Shown piece by piece: positions 38,601 to 49,706 of a DNA stretch of 64,000 nt (position 1 is its first letter; each line of letters begins with the position of its first letter). A program made the translations under genes and the position numbers. Below the pieces are notes generated by a model. The model was not told where the DNA came from and did no database searches. It worked only from the letters and a program-made list of their open reading frames with translations. Source of the stretch: Climacium dendroides (Eukaryota; Streptophyta; Bryopsida; Hypnales; Climaciaceae); assembly GCA_950106755.1 (NCBI GenBank), contig OX467086.1, positions 27,422,001 through 27,486,000 of the forward strand. The letters are read 5' to 3'.

Positions 38601-40613
38601 TGCAAAATCTTTAATGAATCTCCGATGGTAACTAGCTGATCCTAGGAATTGACGTACCTCTTTCATATTAGTGGGTGGTGAAAGTGTTTAAATGGCTTTA
38701 ATCTTTGCAGGATCTACCAATATCCCTTCCTTACAAATGACATGTCCAAGCAATGTACTTGAACTTACTGCAAACGTGCATTTTTCTGGGTTCAAACTGA
38801 TTCTGGCTTCGCGACATCGTTCCAAGCATTTCCAAAGATGCTCAAGGTGCATGGCTTTACTCCCGTATACTGTGAAGTCATCTAAAAATACTTGCATGAA
38901 TACATTAAGAAATTCAGCAAATATTTGCATAATAGCCCGTTGAAAAGTTGCTGGAGCACATTTAAATCCGAATGGCATCACGTGGTAGGCAAATGGTCCC
39001 CACTCTGTAATAAAGCAAGTCTTGAGTTGATCCCGTAAAGCCATGAGAATTTGATTGTATCCACTGAATCCATCTAGTGTGGAGTACATTTCATGTCCTA
39101 CCACAGCTTCTAATACTTGATCAGTGAACGGTAGTGGGAAGGGATCCATCTTTGTGACCCCGTTCAATTTTTGGTAATCTACGCATACTCGAAGCTTGCC
39201 ATTTTTCTTTGGGACTATCACAATGGATGATAACCATTCAGTTTCTTTGACTGGGTAAATGAATCCTACTTTTAGCAACTTATCAATTTCCTCTTTGACT
39301 TTGGCTGCATATTTCGGATTCATTCGGTACATGGCTTGTCGTACTGGATACGCATTAGGCGTGAGCTCAATGCGATGTTCACATACATGTGCTGGTATTC
39401 CCTTAAGGTCTTCATAACTCCATGCAAACACATCCTTGAATTCTTGTAGGAGTTTGATAAGTTCTTCCTTGAATTCTAATTCAAGATTCTTGCAGATGCG
39501 TACATTATGAGGTTTCTCTGTTGTACCCAAATTTACTTCTTGTACTTGGTCTTTATCCTCTATAATCCACTTGGCAATATCTTTGCCTTGAACTGATATT
39601 GACGATGGAGTGTCATCAATAGTGAATGTACCCTCTTTTTGGTTATAGAAATGGGTAGGATATTTAGGAAATGTATCTGTTACTTTGTCATATTTTGGTA
39701 TTTTCTTTTTACTTGTTTTTGAGGGTGGATTTATTGTGGATAATAACTCTGGTTCAACTGTTTGACAATCATAAGAGAACATCTCTTTGAGTCCTGTGAG
39801 CTCAATGTCTGCAATAGGTTGGAGAGATGGTATGGCTTGGTATACTATTTGTTCTTCATTGTCCATTAATCCCTCTGTCCAGTCGTAGCATTCAATTTGA
39901 ACTGGTCTTTTTGAGGGCGACGGACATGGTATTCGCTTAGTGCTAATTTTCATCTCTTTTGTTTTATATACCAACGTAATGGTATCCTTTGCCCAATCTT
40001 GCCTTGTGTTTGCCTGTTTAAGCCATGGTCTGCCAAGTAACATGGTATAACTTCCAAAGTTGAACTCCATTTTCATCACTGTAGCTGTAATATTAAATTG
40101 AAAACCTCCCACTTCAATATGGAGATCTCGTATAATCCCTAAAGGTGTTACCTTCCTTTGGTCAGCCATTTTAATAGTAAATGGTGCAGGTTCTAGTCTT
40201 CGATATCCCAATTTTCGACAAAGTTCCTCGGTAATGATGTTTACTCCAGAACCTCCGTCTAATAGTACATTTTGTACAGTGTAGTGTTTGATGCGAACCG
40301 TTGTCACTGGCATTTCCATATCAAAGTCTTGTGTTTTGACATGACATACCTCTGCTAGTTTTCCTGGTGTCAAACTTGTTGACAAGAATGCCTCCATTAC
40401 TTGTTGCTTACAGTACGGAGCTAACTCTAAGAGTTGTCCAATAGTAATGTTTGCCTTGGTTTGCTTTAATACTTCATGTATAATTTTTGCTTGCTTCATG
40501 TCCTTATCCCTATGGGATTTGCTTTTAATATTATTCAAGACTGGTTTTTGCTTTCCAGCCCTTGTTGTTGTTTCTTCTTCCGTTGTTGGCTTCTTTTCTT
40601 GTTTCAAAAGCAC
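35625..40613 (-). pseudogene. pol: aspartic protease, reverse transcriptase, RNase H, integrase with duplicated GPY/F-like tail
   Basis: One frame throughout. Protease active site LLDGGSG (residue ~119 of the 40613 frame) and flap-side LLGRPW. RT with WLSSIVIVPKKNGKLRVCVDY, MPFGFKCAPATFQ and FLDDF (residues ~576-580). RNase H with HCDAS, FYVDHEAL and IADHLSR. Integrase with an HHCC finger (HGGLARGHF..YCKKYDIC), Asp in WGIDFIG, Asp in VSDQGTHF and Glu in AEST. Behind the catalytic core are two GPY/F-like modules (36627-36803 and 36147-36311) and a hydrophobic stretch near the end (35.64-35.73 kb). Stops interrupt it at 38686-38688, 38317-38319 and 37293-37295. The last two fall at codons that are Arg (TEREALA) and Gln (GNGQAEST) in the family, so both are C-to-T changes. 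Confidence 0.9.
36147..36311 (-). other. Second GPY/F-like module after integrase
   Basis: Reads FQKGQKVLWLKV..DKWVGPAIIKTIYPNQTIRI..VKHY. It closely parallels the first module at 36627-36803 (YQIGQNVLWLKL..KWFGPYEIKTIYSNGTIDL..LRPY). In gypsy elements a single GPY/F module closes the integrase and helps multimerisation and targeting. Two in tandem, about 105 residues apart, is unusual. Confidence 0.65.
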
Positions 40614-40615
40614 AA

Positions 40616-42937
40616 GTTCTTCTTCCTAAGATGTTTCCCCTAATTCTTCTTGTAATCTTTGAACATCTTGGGTCACTTGTTGGTGTACCCTTCGTTCGTC
40701 CTCCCATTCTTTAGATTCTAGTTCCCAGAGCTCCCCAAACTCCACTGTTTCTGGCTGTCCTTCATCAGCCTCATTTCCATTGTCACTTTCTTCACTACTA
40801 CTATTAGTAGATTCATCTTCATTTTCTAATTGTCGTTTTTGTGCCCTTATCATTGCATAGACATCCGGGGCTACCATATTGGAGGCAATTGTCGGTTTTT
40901 CACTTCCCGTTATTCCTCTCACCTCCTCTTGGTGTCGTTTCCATAGAAAACATTCTTTTTTGATATGCCCTTTCTTATGGCAATAATAACATTCGTTGAG
41001 ATGACTTTCCTGTTGTTCCATACCTGAGTTGGTACGTCTTGGCCCATCTCTAAATCTCCTATCTTCAAAGCTGGATCTATATCGATCCTCAGATTGATTC
41101 ACTTGTCTATTATAGTCATTTCTACCCCTATTATATGGATTACCTCTTCCTCCGTATTCTCCCTGATACGGGTATCTTTCTTGCTTATAATTCCGTGAAT
41201 CATAGTAATTGTTTCTAGGATGTTCCTCTTCTCGATCTCAATTCTCAAACCTCCTTACATTCTCTGTCCTCCTCATATTATTCCACTGAGGTTGAATTTG
41301 ATTGACTGCTGGTTTCCCTTCTTGGTATCGTCGATTGTAAGTGCATTCCTTGGTGCGATGTGTATTTGTATTGCAAATTGTACAATGCTTTGTTTGACAT
41401 TCTGTAGGCAGATGCCCTTCATTGTGGCAAATTTTGCAAATTACTCCATTACGAAATTTTTGTTGGTTTGCTGATAGTTGTACTATCTCTTCTTGTAGCT
41501 CCTTCAAAATATCCTTTTCCTTGAACTTTTTGGTTTTCTTTCTTCTTCTTATCCTCTCATCTTCTGAACCACTATTTGATTCATCTAAGTCCGTACTGGA
41601 ATCTTCCTTCCCTTTCTTATGGAACCCTAATTCTAATTTCCTTGCAGATGCCAACGCGTTCTCTAAAGTGTCTGTAGGTAACATAAGGATGTACTTTTCA
41701 TATTCTTTTCGTAAACCATTCAAGAACCAAGTTTTCTTGAATTGATCGGGTGGTGGTGGGTTGAGCTTACTTGAGGACAACATTACTCTCTCAAAGAATT
41801 CTTCCACATCCTCATATTTCTTTTGCTTAAGATGTGACAAACTATCAATAACTTCCCCGTCCGTTTTCTTTTCACGAAATCGGTGAATGAAAGCAGTCCA
41901 TCACAAAGTTTAGACCCTACAATTTGGCAACAATTATTGTGCGGTTATCATTGTTTCATGGGTTCGTACCATAATCGCATTGACTTAGTGTATTTTTACG
42001 CATTGAATCAATGCGAAAACAATGAATATCAATAGCGTACGATTTATGTACTTTAACTATATGATTGTTGTGCAGTTTTGGCACAACAATTGTATAGTTA
42101 AAATACATAAACTGTACGCTATTGATATTCATTGTTTTCGCACTGATTTCGTGCATAAAAATACACTAAGTCAATGCGATTATGGTACGAACCCATGAAA
42201 CAACAAAAACTGCACGATAATTGTTAACAATCCGTCTATCCTTAAGTTTGAGATGTCTTTAATTCCTCCCATGTCTCGAAGTGACCTGCCGGGAACTGGG
42301 CATACCATTCCAGGGCTTTCTTCTTCAGACATACCGGAAAAAGATCCAATCGTGCACCCTCGTCTTGATTTGCATAACAGATGTGGTTGAATTCTTTAAT
42401 AAAGATATCTGGATCCCCTTCACCCTTGAATTTGGGTAATTGTGTTTTAATCCTTCTAGCCATTGCCATCCTTAATAATCCTCTTGGTTGAAAGTCTACT
42501 TCTTGTGTGATTGACTTTGTTTTAGATTGCTCGGGTTCTTTTAATTTCCTGATACGTACAGGTGTAAGTGGTTGTGATATTTGATCGGGTAGTCCGTAAT
42601 CTTGGTTTATGGATGGTGGATTTTCCACAATTCCTTTTGTTTCACTAGTCAATGTTTTTACTTCCTCCGGTCTAGTAACTTCTATTCCTTGTTTTGTTTC
42701 TATGTCTTTATCGGAGTCGTTTTCATCTTCTGATTCCTCATAGTCACTTCCCCTGTAGGCTACAGAAAATCTCTTCCATTTATCGGTTTTGGTTCTTTCT
42801 TGTTTCCTTTCTTCTTTTTGTTTTCGTATTTTGCTCTCCAATTCTTGTTCTTCCTTAGGTTTTTGAAGTCGAAAAATGTGTTCCTTTTCTGCTTCTTTTT
42901 CTCTTCTAGTACTTGGTGAATTTGGTTCTCTGCTCAT
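40616..42937 (-). pseudogene. gag with three CCHC zinc knuckles, interrupted by a hairpin MITE
   Basis: Begins MSREPNSP at 42937. The retrotrans_gag capsid region runs through LPKFKGEGDPDIFIKEFNHI and ALEWYAQFPAGHFETWEELK, is broken at 42254 by a 356-bp MITE, and resumes at 41898 (FIHRFREKK..DSLSHLKQKKYEDVEEFFERVM..WFLNGLRKEY). Zinc knuckles CKICHNEGHLPTEC and CTICNTNTHRTKEC lie near 41.40 kb and CYYCHKKGHIKKEC near 40.98 kb. Stops at 41238-41240 (TGA) and 40626-40628 (TAG) interrupt the frame, which otherwise runs directly into the protease. Gag packages the genomic RNA; the triple knuckle is RNA-binding. Confidence 0.85.
41899..42254. mobile_element. Hairpin MITE inserted in gag
   Basis: Ends CATCACAAAGTTTAG and, inverted, ATCTCAAACTTAAG. 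Long imperfect arms (TGTTTCATGGGTTCGTACC, GAATATCAATAGCGTAC and inverses) meet around 42.07 kb. GTC is repeated on both sides (41896-41898, 42255-42257), a 3-bp duplication. It splits the gag codons after WEELK. A related right end (GGTCTAAACTTTGTGATG) lies at about 59.91 kb. The superfamily is open. Confidence 0.8.
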
Positions 42938-43042
42938 TGTTGGAATACATCCCGTCCAATCTTTAATTTGTTTGTATTAGCTTTATACTAGATAGTCGTA
43001 TTGTTTAATTATACTTTTGCTAAATTGCTTGACCGTTGTCGT

Positions 43043-43064
43043 CGAATCCCCAACATGGTCGCCA
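43043..43064 (-). other. Primer binding site
   Basis: Two bases after the 5' LTR the minus strand reads TGGCGACCATGTTGGGGATT, similar to the tRNA-Asp-type PBS (TGGCGCCGTTGCCGGGGAT) of Athila/Tat-like plant elements, with several mismatches. Confidence 0.6.
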
Positions 43065-43066
43065 AA

Positions 43067-43903
43067 TGAAACACAATTTTCCAACTTCCTTCAAATTATC
43101 TTTAGTAATGAAATTACAATTTCTCTTTCCAATGTTTCTAAATATTTCTATCTATTTGTATTTGTCTTTAAGAATTGTCTTTTGAGAGTTGCTTTTGTAG
43201 TAATCATTGGCTTGAAGAATTGCTTGAAAGTTGGTCTTGCTTGAATTGCTTGAGAGTTGGTCTTTTGTAAGTTGATCTTGTATTGTTGGTATCAAATCCT
43301 TATTGTACAATGGGGAAAAAATCCCTATTTATAGTTTCCCGCGGTCATAAGAGAACTAAACAAAAACCCTAACCATTTTGCCTTTGGTAATAGGACCAAG
43401 TCTATTCCTTCTATAATATCCTAACTAACTTTTCCTAACCACTTCTAGTCCTAAAATTAGCCTAGTAACTCTATGTACTAAGTAAGTTGTATTGCCGCTT
43501 TGGTCTTCCTTGTCTGTGCTGAAGCGGTCTTTTGTAAAATTAATAACTTGTGAATTAAGATCTTTTTACTCATTATTAATTTCCCATATTGTATTCCAAA
43601 GTATATACTTTAATATTCTTTATTTTTTTAATTCAATTATTCATGTTTTACCAATTTTAATTAATTGTGAAAAGTACTCAAAAATACAGGAATCGATAAT
43701 TTTGTCATCTTTACAAATTAATAACTTTTGTATTTAATATTTTTATACATGTGAATCCTTTTGTTCCCTGTAGTCTAGCATACTTTATCCTTTAATCTAA
43801 TTAACTTGAGATTTCTAAAACATGAATAATTACTTCAAGTAAGCTAAAGTGAGGCAATTAATAATATTTCCTTCCTTTTAAAGAACAACATAATGGGTTA
43901 ACA
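43067..43903 (-). repeat. 5' LTR of the gypsy element
   Basis: 837 bases, matching 31186-32021. TATAAATAG on the minus strand at 43325-43333 predicts transcription start about 25-30 bases further along the minus strand. Confidence 0.95.
43325..43333 (-). promoter_or_regulatory. LTR promoter TATA box
   Basis: TATAAATAG on the minus strand in the U3 side of the 5' LTR, identical to 31443-31451 in the 3' LTR. Confidence 0.65.
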
Positions 43904-44385
43904 AAACAACTAGCGATGTTAGAAGACACATCATCTAAATCCTAAAATGACATTACTTTGAATTCAAATTGACTAAAAAAACTTTCCACATGTTAGACTA
44001 CGTGAGATGTGGCATGACTTTGTCACAATTTCAAAATGACTTGGAGATGACTTCCTACGAATCTTCCCCATTAAATTCATCACGAATATGTCATGCAAAT
44101 GATTGGCCATGTGGATGTCCACATTAGATGTATGATGGGTCTATGCTTTCCACATGGCAACACTATAGACATTTCCTTATGCCTAGCTTTCTTTATCACT
44201 TTGATCCTTGACCTTTTCTCATCCATTTATTCATCTAAAGCAAAACTAGATGGTGATTATACACCCCAGGTCATTTAAATCTATAATTTGTCCACAATGA
44301 TTGTAGGATCCTCAAGTCATTTCGTAGTCGCAAGTGTCTGGAATGATTGTTGTGTAGTCATTTATGTGCTCATTTTTTTGTAGTG

Positions 44386-47188
44386 TTTATTCAAAGTATT
44401 AAGGGTTCAATTTGAAGTTTGACAATTGTAGAGTGGATATAAGGAATTTGTAAAGTAATAGTGGTATTTTCTTTTATTTATAAAGCAAAGATTGTTGGAA
44501 AATTAGCTTCATTTGAATATTTTAATTGGATGACTCGAGGATTCTATTGTAATTGTAATTAGGATTTAGGTCATTGGCATTTTTGGTTCTTTCACAAACA
44601 TCTACCACAACCAAGAGCCTTGTGTTTTTCTAGACTAACTACAAACTTTGCAACAACAATAGTTTATTGATATAGAAAAAAAACTTTGATCACGTAGATT
44701 GCAAAATATTTGCATTGAATCCTTAAGGATGCTACAATCAATTCTTTGTCAATGAATGATAGAAAGTCCTTTTATGTAGGGTAGAAATGCAACTATTCAA
44801 CCTCAAATTTTTTTGTGAAAAGTAGAGGTCTTGTATAGTTGTTTTCCTTCCAATAAATGCTCTTGGATTTTTTAAACCAATGATTCATATGGTACCAAAA
44901 AAGATGGTTTCTATGATCACCAATCCATCTTTAAAGGATTAAAGTAAAAAAAACAAGTTTTGTGCACCTTGTGTGATTAAATTATAAGACTTTGAATCTT
45001 TTGAACTTAAAATTTATATACTACACATTCTGATTTTCTTGTTTTTTATTTTGAAAGATTGAATTGAGAGTTTGGAAAATAAATTGAAAAAAGACTTAAT
45101 TTTCATTCATTAAATTTAAAAATATAAAAATAAGTTTGCATTTTAAAAGAAAAATTAAATCATTAATAGCTCTAAAATAGAATTAAAACATTCTAATTCC
45201 AATGGTGACATTGTCTAGCAAGCAAACTAAACCTTGTGGAACTTTTTGTTTTGAAAAAATTATAAAAGTTGAGTTAAAAAACAAATTCAATATGGGTTTT
45301 TTTAAGAAATTTCTATTATTGTTTGCAAAACAAGATGCTCTATAACTTTCACATCACTAATCCAAATAGAATGAATAAAACTTTCCATATAGACAAAAAT
45401 ATAATCTATGAGAAATCAATTTTTCAAATCTTATTCAAATCTTTTCGGTGGTTATTTTTCTATCCGCCAAACTAAAAAAAGATCATATTGTGATATAAAT
45501 TGGATAACTTTGACTCATACTATGAGTCATTGATTGAAATGAAAACTATTTTCCTATAAAAAAAAATTCTAATTTCAAAATAAAATTCAAAATATCAAGC
45601 CCAAATTTGAGACCATAGAAACCTACCTAAACTTCTATTTTGTCTCAAGATGGGATAAATGGTCGTTTAGAGGTTAAACCTTCATTAACACAATAAACAC
45701 TAGAAAAAAATTATATTGGATATAGGATGTTTGGCCTTTGTTTAGTGTACCCCACATGTACAACTTACTATAATAACTTTTATTCAATCACACTTTCTAT
45801 TATTGTAGTACAAAAGTACAATGAATCCTTTTGATCCTGCATATTTTTGTAGGGATCCTTTTCCTTCATTAGATTTAATTGTACTACACTTTAGCAATGA
45901 ACCTACAAAAATTGAATTGGATTATTTATAAAATAATGCATATAAATTTTAAAATTTTATATATTTGAAAAGAATTTTGCTTTTGCACAAGTGATCTCTA
46001 TAGAAATTTGTAAGTTTTGATGTGTTAAATATTAATTCTTCAAAAGATAACCATTTTTAATCCTCCATTCTATTGAAAAAACATTTAATGAAGGGTTTTC
46101 AATCATTACATCCTTGTATAGTAGTTATGTTTTTGAATTGAAGTTTTCTATTATGCTCAAATATTTAATAAAATGATTCATTTTCAATCTATTTCAATTT
46201 GCAATATTTGGATTCCAATTGTTGCATTTATTTATTTTTAAATTAACTAGAGATCCATTATTCACTATGCAACTAGTGCCAACCTACCAAACATTTGAGC
46301 CTTAGTTTGGAGACTTTGGAGATAAAAGTTCAATACTTTTATACAAATATTGGAGCTCCTTTGATAAATTTTTTTCGATCTTACTTTGGGTGAGGTGGTA
46401 TATGCTTAAACATCCATAAATGTACAAGTTATCAATTGCAATAGAAATCAAGTTTTCATCCATATGGGAGTACATTTGTATAATTATGTCAATAACACCC
46501 CATTTTGAATTTGTTGGTAATTCTTACTAACTTCATTAATCCTTTCATACTTACCAAATTTGTAGTTTGAGGTTTGTTCTCAAAGGACAATTATAATTTC
46601 ATAATTGATCAAAGGATAATTATAAATGATGTGCAACAAGATTAGACTCCAAATATTAAAGGTCACCAAAATAATTGTGGCAAAATATCCAACACACTAT
46701 CCAAGGTTACAAAATTAAATGTAGCTAAATATCCAAACTCATTAAAAAATATTCAAAAGGACAAAATGGTGTCTATTTAATAGAGGCTTCAAAATTAGTC
46801 CTAACTTTTTTATTCTTGTTCTTATAGCTGTGGATGTGCACCTAAGCCTCATATATAATGTGGACCTTATATAAGCCAATGTATACAAAAAATGCAAAAA
46901 TGCAACCCATCTTTAATTAAAAATTATCATTCCAACTTTGAACCAAAAGGGTTATAAAACAAGCATACTTCAAGGAACATGATTGGTCTTTAAAGGATTG
47001 ATTGAGCCCCTTCAAAGCTTCTTAATCATTCAATTGCAATTTTTTAGAAAGACTTGCTTCTTTCCATGCTACCTATGACAACCAATTGAAGGTTTTGAAC
47101 TTCAAGATTGAAATTTTCAATAAGTTATCAAATAATTTGGAACGAATAATTGCCAAAAATGGTTTGGAGAAATAGTGACCTTCCCTTA
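44386..47188. repeat. AT-rich repeat DNA with a decayed piggyBac-type MITE end
   Basis: No gene is visible. A right terminus CGTTTAGAGG followed by TTAA (45674-45677) with subterminal CCTACCTAAACTTCTATTTTGTCTC belongs to family A, and the sequence 45.2-45.6 kb resembles 13.75-14.05 kb. The matching left end is not recognisable. Confidence 0.45.
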
Positions 47189-47757
47189 TTAACCTCTAAA
47201 CGTCCAAGCACTTTTTTCAGCAATATAACAATTTTGGGCATCACCATAAATGAAATTTTTCTTTTTTCCTTTGAAGTTTTTCACACAACATGTGTTCAAG
47301 GAATAGCTTTAAGGTTCAAAAATTTTCATAATATTTGACTACTAACCCAAAACCCAAAATCCTTTTTTCTACTAACTATTTTTTCCAAACATGAATATGA
47401 AATATTTTTTGTTTGATATTTTTTATAGGTATTCCCAACTTATTTATTCAATATATTATAGAGTAATTAGTTGCAAGATCTATATATTTTTGTGTAAGAA
47501 ATTTGGAAGATAAAATCTAACCATTTGGGAAGAGATGAAAATACTTCTTTTTCAAATTCAAGTGACTTGATCTTGTAATTGGTAAAGTTTCTTATTTTGA
47601 AATTTTAGAAGGGTGTACGTTGACAAGTTAACCAAAAGATCCTATAGTTAAATTTGTTAATGAATAAATATAGATGAAGATTTTAGCCTTGCTTTAGATT
47701 TGAGTACTTTGAAGTAGTTTTGGGTTTAAAAACACTAAAAAACCTTAGGGATTATTA
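47189..47757. repeat. piggyBac-type MITE (family A), probable copy
   Basis: Left end TTAACCTCTAAACGTCCAAG. The interior at 47.25-47.34 kb is the inverse of 14.03-14.12 kb (ACACAACATGTGT, AATAGCTTTAAGG, AAAAATTTTCATAA). The right edge, CCTTAGGGATTA, is decayed and its exact position uncertain. Confidence 0.5.
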
Positions 47758-49400
47758 CTAAAAGGTGGAAAAAAAACATTTTTTCATCCAATATTTTTTT
47801 GAAGATTCTTGAATATATTTTCAATGAGTAGTACTTTGCAAACTCCTTGCACCTAAGTATTATTGACTTTTCTAAAGAAGATGCTTAATCCACAAATCAC
47901 CTTTGCATAGTAGTGTATTTTGGATATTTCTTACTATTACTCTTGATGTGAATTTCAACTATAAAATGATATTTTTTGAATCTAATTTCAGCTTCAATTG
48001 GATTATTTCAAATTTGAATTTAAGCTAATCAAGTACAATTTCTACTCCAATTGGAAATTTTGAAAAATTCACAAATTTCAGTAATCTATAGCAATATGAA
48101 CTCTAGGCCTATAACTATGGTTTGTTGATTTTCTAATTTTAGAGTGACACACTAACTTTTCTAATATAATACTAGCGGTTGGCGCTTGCTATGCTACGAA
48201 TTCATCATTAGAATTTTATAAAAAAGTTTATGTATTTGATAGAATGCAAAACAAAAATTTCAATAAATCTTCAAATAAAAATGACTAAAATCTTTGTATA
48301 ATTTTTTTTATAAGTAAGCATATATTGAAAGGTACAATAGAAATTTATTGAATGATGAATGAAACATATGCAATGGTAAATACTATAAAAGATACACATA
48401 CATTAGAGTGCATTAGAAATTTGACTCCATTGTTACAAAAAATGGCAATCCAAATTGAAGAATTGAAAAGAAAAACTTATAAATCTCAAAAACTTTGTGA
48501 ACAACTTAATTGTTGTGGAATCCTAAATCGCTTCAATTGAATAAATTTCTCAAAATCATTTGGTAATAGCAATAGAAAATTGAAATCATGAAAGGTCAAA
48601 GTTTACAAAAGCACAAAATCATAGAAGTGCAAAAAAGTGTAAAGCCAAGAGAAGCAATGGATTTGCTACCCCTATAATATCATCCTATGGATCCTCTTTA
48701 ATATCACCTTAATTGCAACGGGTTTATTATTTCTATAATATCACCCTTTGTAAAAAGTGATATTACAAAAGTGATTGTGAACTACTACTCTATTTCTATA
48801 ATATCACATTGTGTGAAAATACAATTTCTATGTATGCATGATTGAATATATTTATATAAAATATTTAAAATGATTATTTTAAAGACTTATTGACATTATC
48901 ATGTATTCTATTCAAATATATCAAAATTTTACTAATAGGTGATACAATGAATGCATAGCATAGCAAGCACGAGCCCCTAGTATTAATGGTAGCATTTGTG
49001 ATATTACAAAGGGAATTATGATTTTAGTAGTATAATAATGTATATATATGGTGAAAGTTTCAAATTTCTTGAGTACATTTTGTATTTGATGTGAAATTTC
49101 TTCATTCTTTTTTCTTAAAAATTTCACATTAATCTCAAATATATTTCCACCCCGCCAAAAAATTTAATGAATTGTAATAGGCATAGGACTTCATCTCTGA
49201 AAAATAAATATTAAAATTTTCATTGATATCCAATTGCAAAATGACAGCAAACAAAATCATTGACAATTAGGCATGAAATCAATGGTCATGGACTTGTCCT
49301 TCCAAGGTTAGGAGTTGCCAGTTCAGTTATCAATTGAGACAGGAAGTTAACCCTGGATGCGGTCCCCATGACCAAGGTAGTCACCAAAATACTGACTATT
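47758..49400. repeat. Old dispersed repeat, copy 1 (paralogous to 57.9-59.6 kb)
   Basis: Segments at 47.80-48.17 and 49.03-49.30 kb align in order with 57.93-58.27 and 59.22-59.58 kb (TTCTAAAGAAGATGC, CTACTCCAATTG, GCAATATGAACT, CCTATAA, ATTTTGTATTTGAT). Each copy carries an insertion that the other lacks: the TIR element at 48169-49033 here, the one at 58268-59229 there. Confidence 0.6.
48169..49033. mobile_element. Unclassified TIR element with conserved short frame, copy 1
   Basis: Begins ATACTAGCGGTTGGCGCTTG and ends TAGTAGTAT. An inner inverted motif GCTTGCTATGCTA occurs near both ends. The paralogous locus at about 59.29 kb is uninterrupted (TTATACAATAATG), which bounds the insertion. 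A plus-strand frame (48352-48540, MMNETYAMVNTIKD..) is kept open in copy 2. Confidence 0.65.
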
Positions 49401-49706
49401 AGACCAATAGGTGCATCCTATTTTTCTACAGTTAACAGTGCATCCACTCTGGTCCGCACCGTCTTTACGTAGGGGGCAGATATGACATACACCGGAGATT
49501 CGAGTAGTCAACTTTCAACTCCTGAGACTGGAGTAAATCTTTCTATAAACACGAGAAAGGAAACACTGCCAATAAACGAGAAATGCAGCATTGGCAATAC
49601 TTTAGCAAACCACAGTGGGGCACTCTGCATGAAAGAACAGAGTGTGTTAAAGATAGGCTAACCTTCGATGGCAAAAAAAAAATCATGATTACTTTGAGCT
49701 ACCATC

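Larger units (their letters stand above)
31186..43903 (-). mobile_element. Ty3/gypsy LTR retrotransposon, 12.7 kb, with 3' accessory coding region
   Basis: Two LTRs (836 and 837 bases) start TG and end CA, and by eye differ only by one indel and one substitution. Flanks AAACG (31181-31185) and AAACA (43904-43908) are a 5-bp duplication with one change. Transcription runs on the minus strand: 5' LTR 43067-43903, PBS, gag, protease, RT, RNase H, integrase, accessory frames, PPT, 3' LTR 31186-32021. Integrase after RNase H places it in Ty3/gypsy. The tRNA-Asp-like PBS, the DGGSG protease and a long region between integrase and the 3' LTR suggest the Athila/Tat side of the plant lineages, as inference. 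The reading frame is interrupted, so this copy cannot make its own proteins. Confidence 0.93.
18187..44385. mobile_element. CACTA (En/Spm)-type element or remnant, with nested insertions
   Basis: The left terminus CACTACAAGAAAATGGACAC (18187) and the right terminus, which reads CACTACAAAAAAATGAGCAC on the minus strand from 44385, form an imperfect inverted repeat of about 28 bases. CACTACAAGAAAA is the classic plant CACTA end. Both sides are flanked by TTT (18184-18186, 44386-44388), the expected 3-bp duplication. Subterminal motifs also match in inverted orientation: CTTGTGCAACTACAAAAT at the left, CTTGCGACTACGAAAT at the right. Inside are a Ty3/gypsy element (12.7 kb), two piggyBac-type MITEs and a piggyBac pseudogene, leaving roughly 12 kb of possible CACTA sequence. 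I recognise no TNP2/TNPA-type transposase there, so it is non-autonomous, decayed, or two separate short elements that share ends. Confidence 0.6.

Noticed and set aside
37293..41240. Readthrough or recoding as explanation for the in-frame stops
   Set aside because: All three stop types occur, at unrelated positions, and two sit exactly at conserved Arg/Gln codons; mutation is simpler.
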